A stretch of DNA of 64,000 nucleotides from Actinomycetota bacterium (GCA_020636995.1 JACJWU010000003.1:124001-188000); one strand, 5' to 3'; positions 8,677 to 16,989 are shown, counted from the first letter of the stretch. Numbers and translations: made by a program. Notes: a model not told the origin generated them from the letters alone.

Positions 8677-9590
8677 CAGAAGTAGCCCTCCGCCTTCTTG
8701 CGCTCCATGGATTGGGCGCCCTCACCGTCGATGAGCCGCCCGGCCCGCTCGGACTGCCGGTTCACCTCGATGTCCCGGATGATGTCGTAGACGTCGGACG
8801 CCTCACCCTCAACCGCACCGGACAGCGGGTAGTCGCCCAGTGAACGGAAGCGCACGCGTCGCATCTCGATCTGCTCACCGGCCTCGAGTTCCATGCGGTC
8901 GTCGTCGACCATGATCCAGGTGCCCTGGCGGCGCACCACGGGACGCTCCTCGGTGAAGTACAGCGGCACAACCTCGAGGTTCTCGCGAGCGACGTAGCGC
9001 CACACGTCGAGCTCAGACCAGTTGGACAGCGGGAACACCCGCATCGTCTGCCCGTTGGTCAGAGAGTTGTTCACGGTGTGCCAGAACTCCGGGCGCTGGT
9101 TGCGGGGCTCCCAACGATGACCCGCCTCACGCAGCGAGAAGATGCGCTCCTTGGCGCGGCTGCGCTCCTCGTCGCGCCGCGCGCCACCGACGGCGATGTC
9201 GAACTGACCCTCGTCCAGGGCTGCGCGCAGCGCCACCGTCTTCATGATCCGGGTGAACTCCTGGGCGCCGTGGCTGAACGGCGTCACGCCCTGATCACGC
9301 GCCTCCTGGTTCGTCGCCAGGCGCAGGTCGAGCCCGAGCTCTTTGGCGGTCCGGTCGCGCAGTTCGTACATGGCCCGGAACTTCCAGCCCGTGTCGATGT
9401 GCATCACCGGGAAAGGGATGGGACCGGGGTGGAAGGCCTTGCGCGCAAGGTGCAGCAGGACCGTCGAGTCCTTGCCGATGCTGTACAGCAGCACAGGTCG
9501 TTCGAATGCGGCGGCGGTCTCCCGGAAGACCCAGATGGCTTCAGCCTCAAGGGCGTCGAGCACCCGGGAGGTCTCGTTGTCGATTGACAT
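8676..9590 (-). CDS. cysD: sulfate adenylyltransferase subunit 2 (CysD)
   Basis: A 304-residue PP-loop ATP pyrophosphatase that forms adenylylsulfate from ATP and sulfate with the CysN GTPase. The PP-loop SIGKDSTVLLHL starts near residue 38, followed by MHIDTGWKF and the GGARRDEERSRAKERIFS stretch typical of CysD. Length is standard. A Shine-Dalgarno AAGGA lies upstream of the ATG at 9590, and the stop overlaps the cysNC start. It is the first gene of the cysD-cysNC operon. Confidence 0.96.
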   Translation of the reverse strand: MSIDNETSRVLDALEAEAIWVFRETAAAFERPVLLYSIGKDSTVLLHLARKAFHPGPIPFPVMHIDTGWKFRAMYELRDRTAKELGLDLRLATNQEARDQGVTPFSHGAQEFTRIMKTVALRAALDEGQFDIAVGGARRDEERSRAKERIFSLREAGHRWEPRNQRPEFWHTVNNSLTNGQTMRVFPLSNWSELDVWRYVARENLEVVPLYFTEERPVVRRQGTWIMVDDDRMELEAGEQIEMRRVRFRSLGDYPLSGAVEGEASDVYDIIRDIEVNRQSERAGRLIDGEGAQSMERKKAEGYF

Positions 9591-9654
9591 TCACTATCCT
9601 TCGTCGGCAGCGCCCGAGATCTCGCAAGCAGGCGCGTGGCGTTGCGGCGGTTTC

Positions 9655-9669
9655 TCAAGTGTAACTTGA
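9655..9669 (-). promoter_or_regulatory. candidate operator and -10 box of the cysD operon
   Basis: Perfect dyad TCAAGT-GTA-ACTTGA at 9655-9669. It covers a minus-strand TACACT (-10-like) at 9658-9663, about 65 bases before the cysD ATG. The placement suggests a repressor site for the sulfate-activation operon; the regulator is not identified. Confidence 0.45.
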
Positions 9670-9727
9670 CGAACCGCTTCCGCAGCCGTCTTGCCTGCAA
9701 GGGTGACCAAGACCACCCGAGTGTGAC

Positions 9728-10306
9728 TCAGCCGATCTGCGTGCGGTGGAAGTTCAGATAGGACCTGCTCGGGGTGGGTCCGCGTTGCCCCTGGTACCGC
9801 GATCCGTACACCTCCGAGCCGTACGGATGCTCCGCCGGGGACTCCAGCCGGAACAGACACAACTGACCGATCTTCATGCCGGGCCACAACTTGATGGGCA
9901 ACGTCGCGACGTTCGACAGCTCCAAGGTCACGTGCCCCGAGAAGCCCGGGTCGATGAATCCGGCCGTCGAGTGGGTGAGCAGGCCGAGCCGGCCCAGCGA
10001 CGACTTACCCTCCAGTCGCCCGGCGATATCGTCGGGCAGCGTGATGACCTCGTAGGTCGAGGCCAGCACGAACTCCCCGGGGTGCAGGATGAACGGCTCT
10101 TCGGGTGCGGACTCCACCATGCGGGTCAATTCCGCCTGCTCGGCCGACGGGTCGATGAACGGGTAGCGGTGGTTCTCGAACACCCGGAAGAACCTGTCGA
10201 GACGCACGTCGATGCTCGACGGCTGGACCATGTCGGCGTCATAGGGATCGACCCCGACCCGGCCGTTCTCGATCTCGGCGCGGATGCCTCCGTCGCTAAG
10301 AAGCAT
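9728..10306 (-). CDS. dcd: dCTP deaminase
   Basis: A 192-residue dCTP deaminase, which converts dCTP to dUTP in thymidylate synthesis. The start [12 protein letters not shown] matches the conserved family N-terminus, so ATG 10306 is preferred over GTG 10312 two codons upstream. Family features include [11 protein letters not shown], the Ser-Ser-x-x-R segment [10 protein letters not shown], the catalytic-Glu region [19 protein letters not shown] and the C-terminal [11 protein letters not shown] that closes the active site. In actinobacteria related enzymes also hydrolyse dUTP; that second activity is not proved here. The gene overlaps the end of the upstream lipoprotein gene and is probably co-transcribed. 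Confidence 0.95.
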   Translation of the reverse strand: MLLSDGGIRAEIENGRVGVDPYDADMVQPSSIDVRLDRFFRVFENHRYPFIDPSAEQAELTRMVESAPEEPFILHPGEFVLASTYEVITLPDDIAGRLEGKSSLGRLGLLTHSTAGFIDPGFSGHVTLELSNVATLPIKLWPGMKIGQLCLFRLESPAEHPYGSEVYGSRYQGQRGPTPSRSYLNFHRTQIG

Positions 10307-10760
10307 CGCCACAGCCCAGACTCGAGTTCATCTCCTCGTAACTGGTGCTCAGCTGGGCGATCGCCTGCTTCTCCTCCTCCGGCACGTCCGACAGGCTCGA
10401 ATCGCCGTCGAGACCGGTCAGACCCTCCTTGATCTGCATCTGCGCCTGCTCGAACTGCGACTGCGCGGTGCTCACCTCGTCGCTGACCGCCTCATCGAGC
10501 TTCGAGATGTTCGTGAGGACCGCCTGGTACGCGCCGTCGACCTGGTTGATCGCTTCCTGGCCCTGGCTGACGGTGACGTCACCGGTCCCGGTCACCCCGG
10601 TCGACAGACCCTCCACCGTGGCCGCGAGACCCTCGAGGGACAGACAGACCGCCGCGTTGGCGTTCTCGGTCGTCTGTTGCGCCTCATCCGTCGACGAACA
10701 CCCGGTGGCGAGCAGGCCGACAGCGACGGCTGCGGTGGCGAGAACGGCAAAGCGGCGCAC
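10296..10760 (-). CDS. predicted lipoprotein, function unknown
   Basis: A 154-residue predicted secreted lipoprotein. The start is GTG 10760, because a clear GGAGGAAA lies just upstream; in-frame starts further up have none. The signal peptide ([10 protein letters not shown] onwards) ends in the lipobox-like LLATGC, with Cys at residue 21. The mature part is acidic, rich in Gln/Ser/Thr and predicted helical. The two remaining cysteines are near residues 41 and 150, close to the ends, and could form a disulfide. I recognise no family. The stop lies inside the dcd start region, suggesting one transcript. Confidence 0.75.
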   Translation of the reverse strand: MRRFAVLATAAVAVGLLATGCSSTDEAQQTTENANAAVCLSLEGLAATVEGLSTGVTGTGDVTVSQGQEAINQVDGAYQAVLTNISKLDEAVSDEVSTAQSQFEQAQMQIKEGLTGLDGDSSLSDVPEEEKQAIAQLSTSYEEMNSSLGCGDAS

Positions 10761-10809
10761 GATTTCCTCCAACGATTGACTGCTCCCAACCTTAGAGGTT
10801 TCGACGGTG

Positions 10810-11571
10810 TCATTCGGGCAGGAACCCACGATCGAGATTCCACGGTTGGACCGGGCTGTTGGCGATCAACCACGTCTCGATGTCCTTCATCCAGCCGGTC
10901 AGGACCAGGACCCCGACGGCGATGAAGACGAAACCGAGCCCACGCCGCAGCCAGCCGTCCGGATCTGCCGCCCACCGCAACTTGGAGACGGCCCGCTGAC
11001 CGAGCAGTGCGATGGCCAGCAGAGTGGCGCACAGTCCCAGGACGTAGGTGAGCAGCAGGACGAGTCCGCGGACGGGCTCCGCCGGCAGCACAGTGACGAC
11101 GACGTACCCGTAGAGCGGGGAACAGGATGTGAACACCGGCCCCAGCGCTGCGCCCGTGAGCACCCATCCGGCGACGCCGTCGCGCTGCCGAGCAGCCGTC
11201 AAACGGGTACCGGTTCGCGACTGCAGTCGCAGAGCGACGCTGATCCGCTCCCAGGTGGCGGGAAACGCGAAGACCAGTCCGAGCCCGATCAGCACCAACC
11301 CCGATACCCACTCCCACACCGACGGCGGGATGCCGATCAACGCGGTGGTCGCCTTCAACAGCAAGGTGAACACCACGATGGACATCCCGAGCGAGGCAGT
11401 GATGACCAGCGGGGCACGGATCTGCGTGCGGGTCGTCACGGCAACCCCACCGCCGCTCACTGCGGGCTGCTGAGCCACCGACCCACCCACGATCACCGGC
11501 AGCAGCGGTAGCACGCAGGGCGCCAGCACCGTCAGGACGCCGGCCACCAGTGCGCCGATGAGTTCGAACAT
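10810..11571 (-). CDS. ccdA: CcdA/DsbD-type thiol-electron transporter
   Basis: A 253-residue membrane protein of the CcdA (cytochrome c biogenesis/DsbD) family, carrying reducing equivalents from cytoplasmic thioredoxin across the membrane. Helix 1 holds the signature APCVLPLLPVIVGG (residues 17-30) with its conserved Cys. The second conserved Cys is in the FTSCSPLYGY segment. Six hydrophobic helices are visible. The ATG overlaps the stop of the thioredoxin-like lipoprotein gene (TGATG). The pair therefore looks like one module for reducing an extracytoplasmic thiol protein. No cytochrome c assembly genes are nearby, so a haem role is not supported by context. Confidence 0.88.
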   Translation of the reverse strand: MFELIGALVAGVLTVLAPCVLPLLPVIVGGSVAQQPAVSGGGVAVTTRTQIRAPLVITASLGMSIVVFTLLLKATTALIGIPPSVWEWVSGLVLIGLGLVFAFPATWERISVALRLQSRTGTRLTAARQRDGVAGWVLTGAALGPVFTSCSPLYGYVVVTVLPAEPVRGLVLLLTYVLGLCATLLAIALLGQRAVSKLRWAADPDGWLRRGLGFVFIAVGVLVLTGWMKDIETWLIANSPVQPWNLDRGFLPE

Positions 11572-12044
11572 CAGGCCAGCTCGCCCTGGATCTGGGGAAT
11601 CGTCGTCGACCCGGTGAACTTCTTGACCTGCTCGCCGTCGGGGCCGACCTGCACGAACGTGTGCTGGGTCGTCACCCCGTACTTCTTGCGGAGGTCCAGG
11701 TTGGAGTCATAGTCGACGCTCACGACCGTCAAGCCCTCGGGGAAGTCCGCGGCCTCCAGATTCTTCGTCGCCTCTTGGCATGTCGGACACCAGGTCGCGT
11801 TGAAGAACAGCACGACATCGCCGGCGGCATAGGCCTGCTGGTCGGCCTGGTACTCCGCGTAGTCCACATACGCACCGGCGGGCAATGCCGGAGCCTTCGT
11901 GCTGGGCTCGGTCGTGGGCTCCTCGGTGGTCGCGGCCACGGATGCGGCGGGGCTTGGATCCTGCGTCGAGGTCTCACTGCCACCACAGGCGGCGAGCAGG
12001 GTGAGGGCCCCCGCGGAAGCCACGAGGACCAGGATTCGCTTCAT
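11571..12044 (-). CDS. thioredoxin-fold lipoprotein
   Basis: A 157-residue predicted lipoprotein. ATG 12044 follows AGAGGAAA at good spacing; the in-frame start 18 bases upstream lacks this. The signal peptide ends in LLAACG (lipobox). A Ser/Thr/Glu/Pro-rich linker of about 35 residues leads to a thioredoxin fold with active site ATWCPTCQE. The CPTC motif differs from thioredoxin CGPC and resembles extracytoplasmic reductases. The cis-Pro loop of classical thioredoxins is not clearly seen. It is coupled to ccdA, which probably reduces it. It is divergent from the response regulator at 12176. Confidence 0.86.
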   Translation of the reverse strand: MKRILVLVASAGALTLLAACGGSETSTQDPSPAASVAATTEEPTTEPSTKAPALPAGAYVDYAEYQADQQAYAAGDVVLFFNATWCPTCQEATKNLEAADFPEGLTVVSVDYDSNLDLRKKYGVTTQHTFVQVGPDGEQVKKFTGSTTIPQIQGELA

Positions 12045-12163
12045 GTCATTTCCTCTCGTCACTGTCCTCAGGAGACACCAAGATCGCGGCCAGCGGAAGG
12101 TTGAGGGCGGTTACGGAAGTCTTACCGGGGCTGTGCGGACTGTCCGCGGACGCCGCGAACACC

Positions 12164-12175
12164 TACCGTGGACGT
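12164..12175 (+). promoter_or_regulatory. leaderless promoter of the response regulator
   Basis: TACCGT at 12164-12169, six bases, then GTG at 12176. This identifies the GTG as the start rather than an in-frame start further upstream at 12101. Confidence 0.55.
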
Positions 12176-12862
12176 GTGAGCGGGATCTTGGTGGTGGACG
12201 ACGACCGGACGGTCGGCGAGGTGCTCCTGAAGTACCTTCAGCGCTCCGAACTCGACGGCCGCCATGTAGAGACCGCGGCGGATCTGCTGACCGAACTCGA
12301 CACCATGCAGCCCGACCTGCTGGTGCTCGATGTGATGCTGCCCGACGGCGACGGGATGTCGCTGTGCGCGCAGATCCGCGCCGTCCAGCCCGGGCTGCCG
12401 GTGATCCTGCTGACCGCACGGTCGGAGGAGATCGACCGGATCGCGGGACTGACCGCCGGCGCCGACGACTACGTGGTCAAACCCTTCAGTCCGCGGGAGC
12501 TCGTGTTGCGGATCCAGTCAGTGCTACGCCGCTCCGCTCGACCTGCGCAGGCCTCAGGGCGGGTGCTCACCGACGGCGACCTCACCGTCGACCTGAGTTC
12601 CCGGCGGGCCACGCGCGACGGTGCCGACCTGCGACTGACGACCAGGGAGTTCGATCTACTGGCCTACCTGCTGGACCACCCGGGGGAGGCGTTGAGCCGC
12701 GACCAACTCCTCCAAGACGTCTGGGAGTGGAACTTCGGTGACAAGTCGACCGTCACGGTGCATGTGCGGAGACTGCGCGAAAAGGTCGAACCCGATCCTG
12801 CGGAGCCGTCGCGGTTGGTGACGGTGTGGGGCGTGGGCTATCGGTGGGAGCCGACATCGTGA
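12176..12862 (+). CDS. OmpR-family response regulator
   Basis: A 228-residue two-domain regulator. The receiver (about 1-118) has the acidic triad start VVDDD, phospho-acceptor Asp in VLDVMLPDGDG, the Thr of LLTARSEE and Lys in VVKPFSPRE. The winged-helix DNA-binding domain (about 130-228) ends with VTVWGVGYRWEP. It is coupled to the histidine kinase by a GTGA overlap. Being divergent from the CcdA/thioredoxin lipoprotein operon, it may control envelope redox genes; this is inference from position. Confidence 0.92.
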   Translation: MSGILVVDDDRTVGEVLLKYLQRSELDGRHVETAADLLTELDTMQPDLLVLDVMLPDGDGMSLCAQIRAVQPGLPVILLTARSEEIDRIAGLTAGADDYVVKPFSPRELVLRIQSVLRRSARPAQASGRVLTDGDLTVDLSSRRATRDGADLRLTTREFDLLAYLLDHPGEALSRDQLLQDVWEWNFGDKSTVTVHVRRLREKVEPDPAEPSRLVTVWGVGYRWEPTS

Positions 12863-13857
12863 CAGGGCCTCTCGTGCTCTCGCTGGTGGCGGCCGTGGCC
12901 TTGGGCGCCCTGGCAACGGCGTGCCTTTTCGCGATCAGTCGACGGTCCATCCCCTGGGCCATCCGCCTGGCCCCGTTGGTGCCCGTTTCCAGCGTGGCCG
13001 CCGGTGTGGCCACCGCGAGCGAGACCATGCTGCTCAAACCCGACCAGGTCTTCGTGATCGCCGTGGTCCTGTTGGTGGCCACACCGATCGCGGTGGGCTT
13101 CGGGGCGCTGGTCGGCGGCCGGGTCGCCCATCTGCAGGCCCAAGCCGCGGAGCAGCAGCGGGATCGGGCGATCGAGGAGCGCCGCTCGGAGTTGATCGCG
13201 TGGCTCGGTCACGACCTGCGCACCCCACTGGCCCGGATGCGGGTGCTGACCGAGGCCCTCGAGGACGGCCTCGCCCCCGAGGACTACCCGACCCGCATGC
13301 TGCGGGAGGTCGACGCGCTGGGCCTCATCGTCGAAGACATCACGACCATGTCGCGGCTGCAGAGCCCGGCCACCCGTATGGTTCACGAGCCCGTGGATCT
13401 CGGCGACCTCGCCTCCGACCTCGTCGCGGGCAACCAGCCGCTGGCCCACCGGCTCGGCATCACCCTCGAAGGGACCGCCGACGGCCCGATCATCGTGCAA
13501 GGGGACACGAAGGAACTGGCCCGCGCCGTGAACAACCTCATCGTCAACGCCCTGCGGCACACGCGGCCCGACGGGTTCGTGGCGGTGTCCGTTGAGCACG
13601 ACGGGCACGACGCGAGACTGTCCGTGCGCGATCAGTGCGGCGGGATACCCGAGGAGCAACTGCACCGCGTCTTCGACGCCGGATGGCGGGGCACCAGTGC
13701 CCGTACCCCCGGAGACGGCGGCGTGGGTCTCGGTCTGACGATCAGCCAGCGCGTGGTGCAGGGCCACGGCGGCACCATCGCAGTGCACAACGGCAGCGAC
13801 GGTTGCACCTTCACGATCTCCATCCCGCTGGTCGGTCAGGTGCAACTGGCCGACTGA
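12859..13857 (+). CDS. sensor histidine kinase
   Basis: A 332-residue kinase starting at GTG 12859, overlapping the regulator stop (GTGA). Two hydrophobic helix pairs fill residues 1-85 with almost no periplasmic loop, so it probably senses within the membrane or cytoplasm. A short coiled coil leads to the HisKA box WLGHDLRTPLARM (His near residue 116). HATPase_c follows, with N-box NNLIVNALRH, DQCGG and GVGLGLTISQR. All catalytic boxes are intact. It should be the partner of the regulator at 12176. The signal is unknown. Confidence 0.9.
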   Translation: MTGPLVLSLVAAVALGALATACLFAISRRSIPWAIRLAPLVPVSSVAAGVATASETMLLKPDQVFVIAVVLLVATPIAVGFGALVGGRVAHLQAQAAEQQRDRAIEERRSELIAWLGHDLRTPLARMRVLTEALEDGLAPEDYPTRMLREVDALGLIVEDITTMSRLQSPATRMVHEPVDLGDLASDLVAGNQPLAHRLGITLEGTADGPIIVQGDTKELARAVNNLIVNALRHTRPDGFVAVSVEHDGHDARLSVRDQCGGIPEEQLHRVFDAGWRGTSARTPGDGGVGLGLTISQRVVQGHGGTIAVHNGSDGCTFTISIPLVGQVQLAD

Positions 13858-14307
13858 TCAGGCCGACAGCCCCGCCCGCACGACGAACGCCGCCTCCGGA
13901 CCCACCGCATGTTCGAGCAACCCGAGATACACCTGCTGGAACTGCTGGCCGTGGCCGGTGACGCCGGCGGTGTGCCACGTCACGTGATGGGCGTATTCAT
14001 GCAGCACCACAACCTCGCGCATGGCCCAGCCCTTGCGACCGATGCCGTCGGGCAAAGCGATGACACCGTCCTCCCAGTGCGCCTTGGTGTGGCCCCGCCG
14101 CAACCGCACCTCGGGCGCCGGCACGTCCGGAAAGCCCCACGGTCGCTCCCGGACCGCCGCCAGATAGCGCCGCACACCCTCGAGGTCGCCGAAACGCCGT
14201 TCCACGGGCATCGTCAACGAGCTACCCATGAACTGCACGGTGCCGCCGTTGTCAAGCATGAACAGCAGGGTGTCCTCGGAGTCGTAGACACGACGGGTGT
14301 CGCTCAC
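13858..14307 (-). CDS. TIGR04338-type putative zinc metallohydrolase
   Basis: A 149-residue protein with a zinc-protease-like HEYAHH motif (near residue 103) followed by a conserved GHGQQFQQVYLGLL helix. This matches the actinobacterial TIGR04338 family (SprT-like small metallohydrolase) by pattern. The start is GTG 14307, overlapping the stop of the DUF2786 gene (GTGA), so the two are made together. No substrate is known. Its stop abuts the convergent kinase stop with no gap. Confidence 0.8.
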   Translation of the reverse strand: MSDTRRVYDSEDTLLFMLDNGGTVQFMGSSLTMPVERRFGDLEGVRRYLAAVRERPWGFPDVPAPEVRLRRGHTKAHWEDGVIALPDGIGRKGWAMREVVVLHEYAHHVTWHTAGVTGHGQQFQQVYLGLLEHAVGPEAAFVVRAGLSA

Positions 14308-15065
14308 GAGGCCACGGCCGGGGGGCTGCCGCCGATCTCCCGGGCCGGTTCCAGCCTGGCCTTCGCGGCATCGGCCGTTGCGCGCTGCACAGCACGTCCC
14401 GAGGAGAAGCTGGCCCGGCTCCCACGCCAGGATCCCCGCGCCGTGGAATTCGCGGCGTAATAGTCACGCACCTCGATCTCCTTGCCACGAAGCACAAGCG
14501 CTGCACCGGTCTCCGACTCCGACGTGCGGTCGTAGTGCGCCTCGGCCGCCTTCCGAGCCTGCATCAGACGCTGCCCGATCACGCGCACGTACGTCGTGTA
14601 GTAGGTCTTCCGGGCCTTCTGCGCCGTCATCGCAGTACCGCCGTTCTCCAGGTCGCGTTCACCGGCCCAACTCCGGCCCCGGACGAAGGCGTCGGCCGCG
14701 CGGGCCATCTGATGCGACACGGAGTGCAGAAGCATCGTCGCGGCTTCAATGTCGCTGGGCAGCCCGAACCAGATGACGTAGGTGTTGTTGGAGGCGATGT
14801 TGGTCCGCAAGCTGTTCGCCTCGCCGATCGCCACCGACAGCAGGCACAGGTGACTGTTGATGTGCTGGCGCGGCAGACCGATGGTGACCTGCTCATGGGT
14901 GGGCTCTTCCCGGCGTTGCGACCGCTTGGAGTGTGCCCGTGCCTCCGCCAAAGAGATCGCGTGCAACGTCGCGAGTTCTTGCGCCTTGCCGAAGAAGGCC
15001 TCCGCCTCCGCTTCCGTCGCCGCGTTCTCGGCCTGGTTGAGCAGCTTGCTGAGCGTTTCGAGCAT
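14304..15065 (-). CDS. DUF2786 domain protein
   Basis: A 253-residue cytoplasmic protein. Residues 1-40 (LETLSKLLNQAENAATEAEA onwards) are the DUF2786 signature, a short helical domain. A conserved alpha/beta region (about 65-180) follows, then a basic C-terminus with SxRGSWRGSRA. The ATG at 15065 has a GGGAAGG ribosome site. The function is unknown. Coupling to the small metallohydrolase (stop/start overlap) suggests a common process. The family occurs in actinobacteria and some phages. Confidence 0.78.
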   Translation of the reverse strand: MLETLSKLLNQAENAATEAEAEAFFGKAQELATLHAISLAEARAHSKRSQRREEPTHEQVTIGLPRQHINSHLCLLSVAIGEANSLRTNIASNNTYVIWFGLPSDIEAATMLLHSVSHQMARAADAFVRGRSWAGERDLENGGTAMTAQKARKTYYTTYVRVIGQRLMQARKAAEAHYDRTSESETGAALVLRGKEIEVRDYYAANSTARGSWRGSRASFSSGRAVQRATADAAKARLEPAREIGGSPPAVAS

Positions 15066-15184
15066 CGACGCACCTTCCCGATCGGTGCCTCCATCGTGCC
15101 CCAGGGGTGCGACGTCGCCACACCTGCTCGCCGAAGGTGTGGAAAGGGCCGATCGGCCTGTGGATCGACGAAGGTGACGCCGAA

Positions 15185-15196
15185 TACGCTTGTGCG
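15185..15196 (+). promoter_or_regulatory. leaderless promoter of the GH76-like gene
   Basis: TACGCT at 15185-15190, six bases, then ATG at 15197. Confidence 0.55.
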
Positions 15197-16111
15197 ATGC
15201 GGGCTCCCAACCGGTACGAGAGCACACGCGCCACCCTGCGGCGCAGCCTCGCCGGTGGCGGCCGGGTAACCTGGGTCCACGAGCCCGGATCGCCGGTCGC
15301 GGTCACCTGCTGGCCGTTCTCACAGGTGCTCCACGCTTACGCGTTGTCCGATTCGGTTTCGGGACCCGCGCGGTTCCCGGGACTGGTCCGCGGCCTTGCC
15401 GCCTACCGGGATCCGCGCGGCGCCTACCGGGAGTCGATCGGGCGCGGCAAGCGCTATTACGACGACAACGCGTGGCTCGGCCTCGCGTTCCTGCAACGCC
15501 ATGCATTCAGCACCGGTAGGGCGTCGCGACAGCGAGCCAGCGACATCGACGAGTTCGTACAGTCCGGCCTTGATCCGGCCACCGGCGGGATCCAGTGGGT
15601 GGAGGACGGGGACACGCAGAACGCCTGCTCTACCGGTGCCGGCGCGCTGCTCCACGGGCTGCTCGGCGGTCGCGTCGACGGCTCCCTGGACTTCCTCGCC
15701 GCGCTGCGCAACGGCGACGGCCTCGTTCAGGACCATGTACGTGCTGACGGCTCGATCGAGCCGGCGGTCTACTCCTACAACCAGGGCCTGCTCATCGCAG
15801 CGGCCTACCGAGGCGGCCACCCGGTGCTCGCCCGGGAGGCCTCCGAGGCCGGCAATGAGTACTTCACGGTGGAGCGTCTGTGGCAGCAGCCCGTTTGCTT
15901 CAACGCGGTGTACGCCAAAGCGCAACTGTTGGTCGGCCGCGGCGAGACCGTCCGCGAGTACGCGGCGATGCTGGATCAGGAAGGTCGCGACCACGCAGGG
16001 TGGTTCACGCTGGCGGGCAGGTACGACGACGGGTCGGTGCTGGACACCGCGGGTGCATTGCAGATGTTCATGCTGCTTGAGTTCCCGCACTTGATCGACC
16101 GCGTGGTCTAG
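15197..16111 (+). CDS. GH76-like protein (putative alpha-1,6-mannanase fold)
   Basis: A 304-residue protein with the (alpha/alpha)-barrel pattern of glycoside hydrolase family 76. The adjacent aspartates in KRYYDDNAWLGLAF correspond to the family's catalytic Asp pair. GGIQWVEDGDTQNACSTG and YSYNQGLLIAAAY match its other conserved barrel segments. No signal peptide is present, so unlike most GH76 enzymes it seems cytoplasmic. A role in turnover of alpha-mannan-type glycans is a family-based guess. The start is fixed by a leaderless promoter. It is convergent with the enoyl-CoA hydratase-like gene across a repeat. Confidence 0.75.
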   Translation: MRAPNRYESTRATLRRSLAGGGRVTWVHEPGSPVAVTCWPFSQVLHAYALSDSVSGPARFPGLVRGLAAYRDPRGAYRESIGRGKRYYDDNAWLGLAFLQRHAFSTGRASRQRASDIDEFVQSGLDPATGGIQWVEDGDTQNACSTGAGALLHGLLGGRVDGSLDFLAALRNGDGLVQDHVRADGSIEPAVYSYNQGLLIAAAYRGGHPVLAREASEAGNEYFTVERLWQQPVCFNAVYAKAQLLVGRGETVREYAAMLDQEGRDHAGWFTLAGRYDDGSVLDTAGALQMFMLLEFPHLIDRVV

Positions 16112-16138
16112 GTGGGTGGCAGCGGTCGTCGGCGTGCC

Positions 16139-16226
16139 ACTCCCGTTAGACCTTGTGCACTCCCGTTAGAGGTTCACGGCCGTATTCGACTAACGGATGG
16201 ACGCGGGACTAACCGATGGACGCGGG
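16139..16226. repeat. convergent-junction repeat, copy 1 (opposed CCGTTAG/CTAACGG units)
   Basis: Two direct ACTCCCGTTAGA units (16139-16150, 16159-16170; 20-bp period) face two tandem 19-bp units ACTAACsGATGGACGCGGG (16189-16207, 16208-16226) across a GC-rich centre. CCGTTAG is the reverse complement of CTAACGG, so the two arms are inverted relative to each other. A second copy lies at 26191-26287. Both copies sit between converging genes. The role (bidirectional termination, or a REP-type element) is unproved. Confidence 0.75.
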
Positions 16227-16234
16227 CCACCCAT

Positions 16235-16975
16235 TCACCGCTCCTCCCCCACGAAGCGCCTCGCTCCGGCCGCCCCTTCCACGACCGCGGGCATGCCGTG
16301 CTGGAACTCGGAGGCCAACGCCTGCGCCAGATCCAGATCGAGCCCCCGATAGACACCGGCCCGGTCGGCGAGCATCGCCGCCGGTGGGAACGCCGCGATC
16401 TGCCGCGCCAGCTCCAGCGCCGCCGCCAGTGCCTGCCCCGGCGGCACCACCCGGTCGGCCAGTCCGATCCGCAGGGCCTCGTCGGCGTGCACCTCCCGAC
16501 CCGTGAGGATCAGGTCCAGAGCACGGCCCAGCCCCACGATGCGGGGCAGTCGCACAGTGCCACCGTCGATCAGCGGTACTCCCACCCGGCGGCAGAAGAC
16601 ACCGAGCACGGCATCGGACTCGACAACGCGCAGGTCCGCCCAACAGGCGAGCTCGAGTCCCCCCGCCACCGCGTACCCGCTGATCGCGGCGATCACCGGC
16701 TTCGACAGCACCATGCGGGAGGGTCCCATCGGCGCATCGCCGTCGGGCTGCAACCGGTTCGGTTCACCCCCCGCGATCGCCCGCAGATCCGCGCCCGCGC
16801 AGAACGTGCTGCCCGCCCCGGTCAGGACCGCGACCTTGCTTCCCGGGTCCGCCTCGAAGCCACGGAAGGCATCCGCGAGGGCCTGCGCCGTGGCCCGGTC
16901 CACAGCGTTGCGCACATGCGGCCGATCGATCGTGACCACTGTCGTTAGGCCATCTTGCGTAATCCTTACCGTCAT
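16235..16975 (-). CDS. enoyl-CoA hydratase/isomerase family protein
   Basis: A 246-residue crotonase-fold protein. The oxyanion-hole segments TFCAGADLRAI and ISGYAVAGGLELACWADLRV are present. The region that normally carries a catalytic Glu (Q-P-E in hydratases) reads AVLGVFCRRVGVPL, without an acid at that point. It may therefore be an isomerase, hydrolase or inactive relative rather than a classic hydratase. The substrate is an acyl-CoA by family. ATG 16975 is preceded by TACGAT in leaderless spacing. It stands alone, convergent with the GH76-like gene. Confidence 0.85.
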   Translation of the reverse strand: MTVRITQDGLTTVVTIDRPHVRNAVDRATAQALADAFRGFEADPGSKVAVLTGAGSTFCAGADLRAIAGGEPNRLQPDGDAPMGPSRMVLSKPVIAAISGYAVAGGLELACWADLRVVESDAVLGVFCRRVGVPLIDGGTVRLPRIVGLGRALDLILTGREVHADEALRIGLADRVVPPGQALAAALELARQIAAFPPAAMLADRAGVYRGLDLDLAQALASEFQHGMPAVVEGAAGARRFVGEER

Positions 16976-16989
16976 GGCGCCCGATCGTA
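16976..16989 (-). promoter_or_regulatory. leaderless promoter of the crotonase-family gene
   Basis: TACGAT at 16984-16989 (minus strand), eight bases, then ATG at 16975. Confidence 0.5.

Noticed and set aside
6739..8685. 648-residue open frame antisense to cysNC
   Set aside because: Shadow frame: the minus strand has all CysN and CysC motifs, and the plus-strand translation is low-complexity Arg/Gly/Val/His without family features.
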